This document shows positions 5,289-6,069 of a stretch of 6,069 nt of DNA, piece by piece. This DNA is from Cellvibrionales bacterium UBA2618. Lineage in GTDB: Bacteria > Pseudomonadota > Gammaproteobacteria > Pseudomonadales > Porticoccaceae. Both the position numbers and the translations under genes were made by a program. Each line of letters starts with the position of its first letter. Position 1 is the stretch's first letter. The stretch is taken from assembly GCA_002339165.1 (NCBI GenBank), contig DDJS01000095.1:1443-7511 (forward strand), read 5' to 3'. The notes beneath the pieces were generated by a model. The model made no database searches. It had not been told where the DNA came from and saw nothing but the letters and a program-made list of their open reading frames with translations.

Positions 5289-5742
5289 GTTTGCTTCAGG
5301 TTCGCCGACCAAGGGAACCAGCATCGGCGGTGTTGAAGCCGCGGCAAAAATAATGAACCTCGTCAAAGCAGACATGGCAAATACCATATTGGCCGGAATT
5401 TCTGTTCAGGATGAAGATTTAGCCACCGAAATTCAGGACAACATGTTCAAATTTGATACCTTGGTGGCCATGGATAATCGCGCCATACAGGCGATCTTGC
5501 GCAAGGTCAGTCAAGACCAATTAGCCAAAGCCCTGAAGGGCGTTGATGATAAAACCCAGCAAAAATTTCTCATCAACATGTCGCGTCGCGCCAAAGAACG
5601 ATTGCTCGACGATATGCATGACCTGACATCGATCAAGGCCACGGATATCGAAATGGCGCAAAAAAATATCACCCGCACGGCGCGTAAACTGGCAGATGCT
5701 GGCGATATAGTGCTCGCCATTCGCCGCGATGAATTTATCTGA
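5278..5742 (+). CDS. Stand-alone FliG C-terminal (torque) domain protein
   Basis: A 154-residue protein that aligns by eye with the last 140 or so residues of the flagellar rotor protein FliG. A polar tail (1-14) leads into GGVEAAAKIMN (17-27), the segment that follows the middle domain in full FliG. MFKF at 56-59 is the hinge motif. The charged residues that face the stator protein MotA in E. coli (Lys264, Arg281, Asp288, Asp289, Arg297) correspond, with identical spacing, to Lys87, Arg104, Asp111, Asp112 and Lys120. The C-terminus is complete. Missing are the FliF-binding N-domain and the middle domain with its EHPQR motif for FliM; full FliG has about 330 residues. An in-frame TGA at 5242 shows no longer version is encoded here, and no other flagellar gene is in the window. 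It could modulate the motor or be reused elsewhere; that is inference. The ORF at 5175 overlaps its start. Confidence 0.85.
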   Translation: MKNKFASGSPTKGTSIGGVEAAAKIMNLVKADMANTILAGISVQDEDLATEIQDNMFKFDTLVAMDNRAIQAILRKVSQDQLAKALKGVDDKTQQKFLINMSRRAKERLLDDMHDLTSIKATDIEMAQKNITRTARKLADAGDIVLAIRRDEFI

Positions 5743-5788
5743 ACAGCCCGTCAAATGGCTGATTAATTAAAGCTTAGAGCCTATCAGG

Positions 5789-5803
5789 GGCTGATTTTCA
5801 GCC
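5789..5803 (+). repeat. Six-base-pair hairpin after the FliG-domain gene
   Basis: GGCTGA (5789-5794) and TCAGCC (5798-5803) pair perfectly around a TTT loop, 46 bases past the stop codon. No U-run follows, so it is more likely an RNA-stabilising hairpin or Rho-associated structure than an intrinsic terminator. Confidence 0.4.
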
Positions 5804-5860
5804 AAGGTATGATTCAACGTCTGATGTACGACTGAGACCACGATTTTAATCGCATTAAAC

Positions 5861-5893
5861 AACCCTCTAAACCTATTTCATTAGGGTTTTATT
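5861..5893 (+). terminator. Probable intrinsic terminator
   Basis: AACCC (5861-5865) plus TAA (5868-5870) pair with TTA (5881-5883) plus GGGTT (5884-5888), leaving a two-base bulge and a ten-base loop, and TTATT follows. It separates the FliG-domain transcript from the gene starting at 5942. The stem is only moderately stable. Confidence 0.42.
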
Positions 5894-5912
5894 GGGCCTT
5901 TCGGGGAGAATA

Positions 5913-5966
5913 ATGCTTAATAGGGGATATCTGAGGCAACTGTGGTTATCAAAATTTATAATCTAG
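5913..5966 (+). CDS. Possible 17-codon leader ORF
   Basis: ATG 5913 follows GGGGAG (5903-5908) at a good distance and reads 17 codons to TAG 5964, overlapping the start of the exported protein gene in another frame. The product (MLNRGYLRQLWLSKFII) has no recognisable role. It may be a leader whose translation tunes the next gene, or a chance frame. Confidence 0.22.
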   Translation: MLNRGYLRQLWLSKFII

Positions 5967-6069
5967 TATCGGCAATCCACGGCACCGCAGCCTTAGGCGC
6001 ACTGTGCTTGAGTTGGGTATCGATCGCTAACGATGCGCCAATCCATCCCGTCAATACCACTAAATGGTT
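5942..6069 (+). CDS. N-terminus of an exported protein, cut by the window end
   Basis: GTG 5942 is preceded by GAGG (5933-5936) with 5 bases between, and an in-frame TAG at 5921 excludes a longer start. The 42 residues seen begin with a signal peptide: Lys4 near the N-terminus, a hydrophobic core (AALGALCLSWVSIA) and likely cleavage near SIA/ND. The first mature residues are NDAPIHPVNTTKW. The protein should be periplasmic, outer membrane or secreted. The family cannot be named from this fragment. Confidence 0.55.
   Translation, partial: MVIKIYNLVSAIHGTAALGALCLSWVSIANDAPIHPVNTTKW

Noticed and set aside
1..6069. Mobile element, CRISPR array, toxin-antitoxin or phage-defence system
   Set aside because: No transposase, integrase, direct repeats with spacers, or recognisable toxin or defence domains were seen in any frame.

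Overview
The window looks like a chromosomal stretch from a proteobacterium, most probably a gammaproteobacterium. Evidence is moderate GC content, Shine-Dalgarno-led genes, two short lipoprotein genes, a periplasmic methionine sulfoxide reductase fusion and a FliG-type domain. No genus can be named from the sequence. No rRNA, tRNA, CRISPR array, transposase or integrase was seen.

Layout. Bases 1-420 form a leader region with no convincing gene. On the plus strand, 421-1710 encodes an exported three-module repair enzyme, MsrA, then a thioredoxin-like domain, then MsrB. It converges on a minus-strand group, read right to left: a 56-residue single-span membrane protein (3208-3038), a conserved uncharacterised protein with a CELCDISHG motif (2958-2569) and a class I SAM-dependent methyltransferase (2462-1812). 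The methyltransferase has its own good sigma70-type promoter. Next come an AT-rich gap and a minus-strand lipoprotein gene (4023-3631) whose lipobox cysteine codon reads TGA. A doubtful plus-strand ORF (4195-4497) and a second small minus-strand lipoprotein (4823-4596) follow, the latter preceded by a perfect 17-base palindrome. The right end is on the plus strand: a 37-codon ORF (5175-5288) overlaps the start of a 154-residue stand-alone FliG C-terminal domain (5278-5742). After a probable terminator, an exported protein begins at 5942 and runs off the window.

The genes do not form one obvious pathway. Recurring themes are cell-envelope proteins (exported Msr fusion, membrane microprotein, two lipoproteins, exported partial protein) and single-gene units with their own signals. 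The observations most worth following are three: (1) the orphan FliG torque domain, which keeps the charged residues that contact the stator but lacks the parts that anchor FliG in the rotor; (2) the lipoprotein interrupted exactly at the lipidated cysteine by an in-frame UGA; (3) the Msr fusion with its redox domain in the middle and a serine where MsrB usually has its resolving cysteine. No multi-gene system that is clearly new was found.
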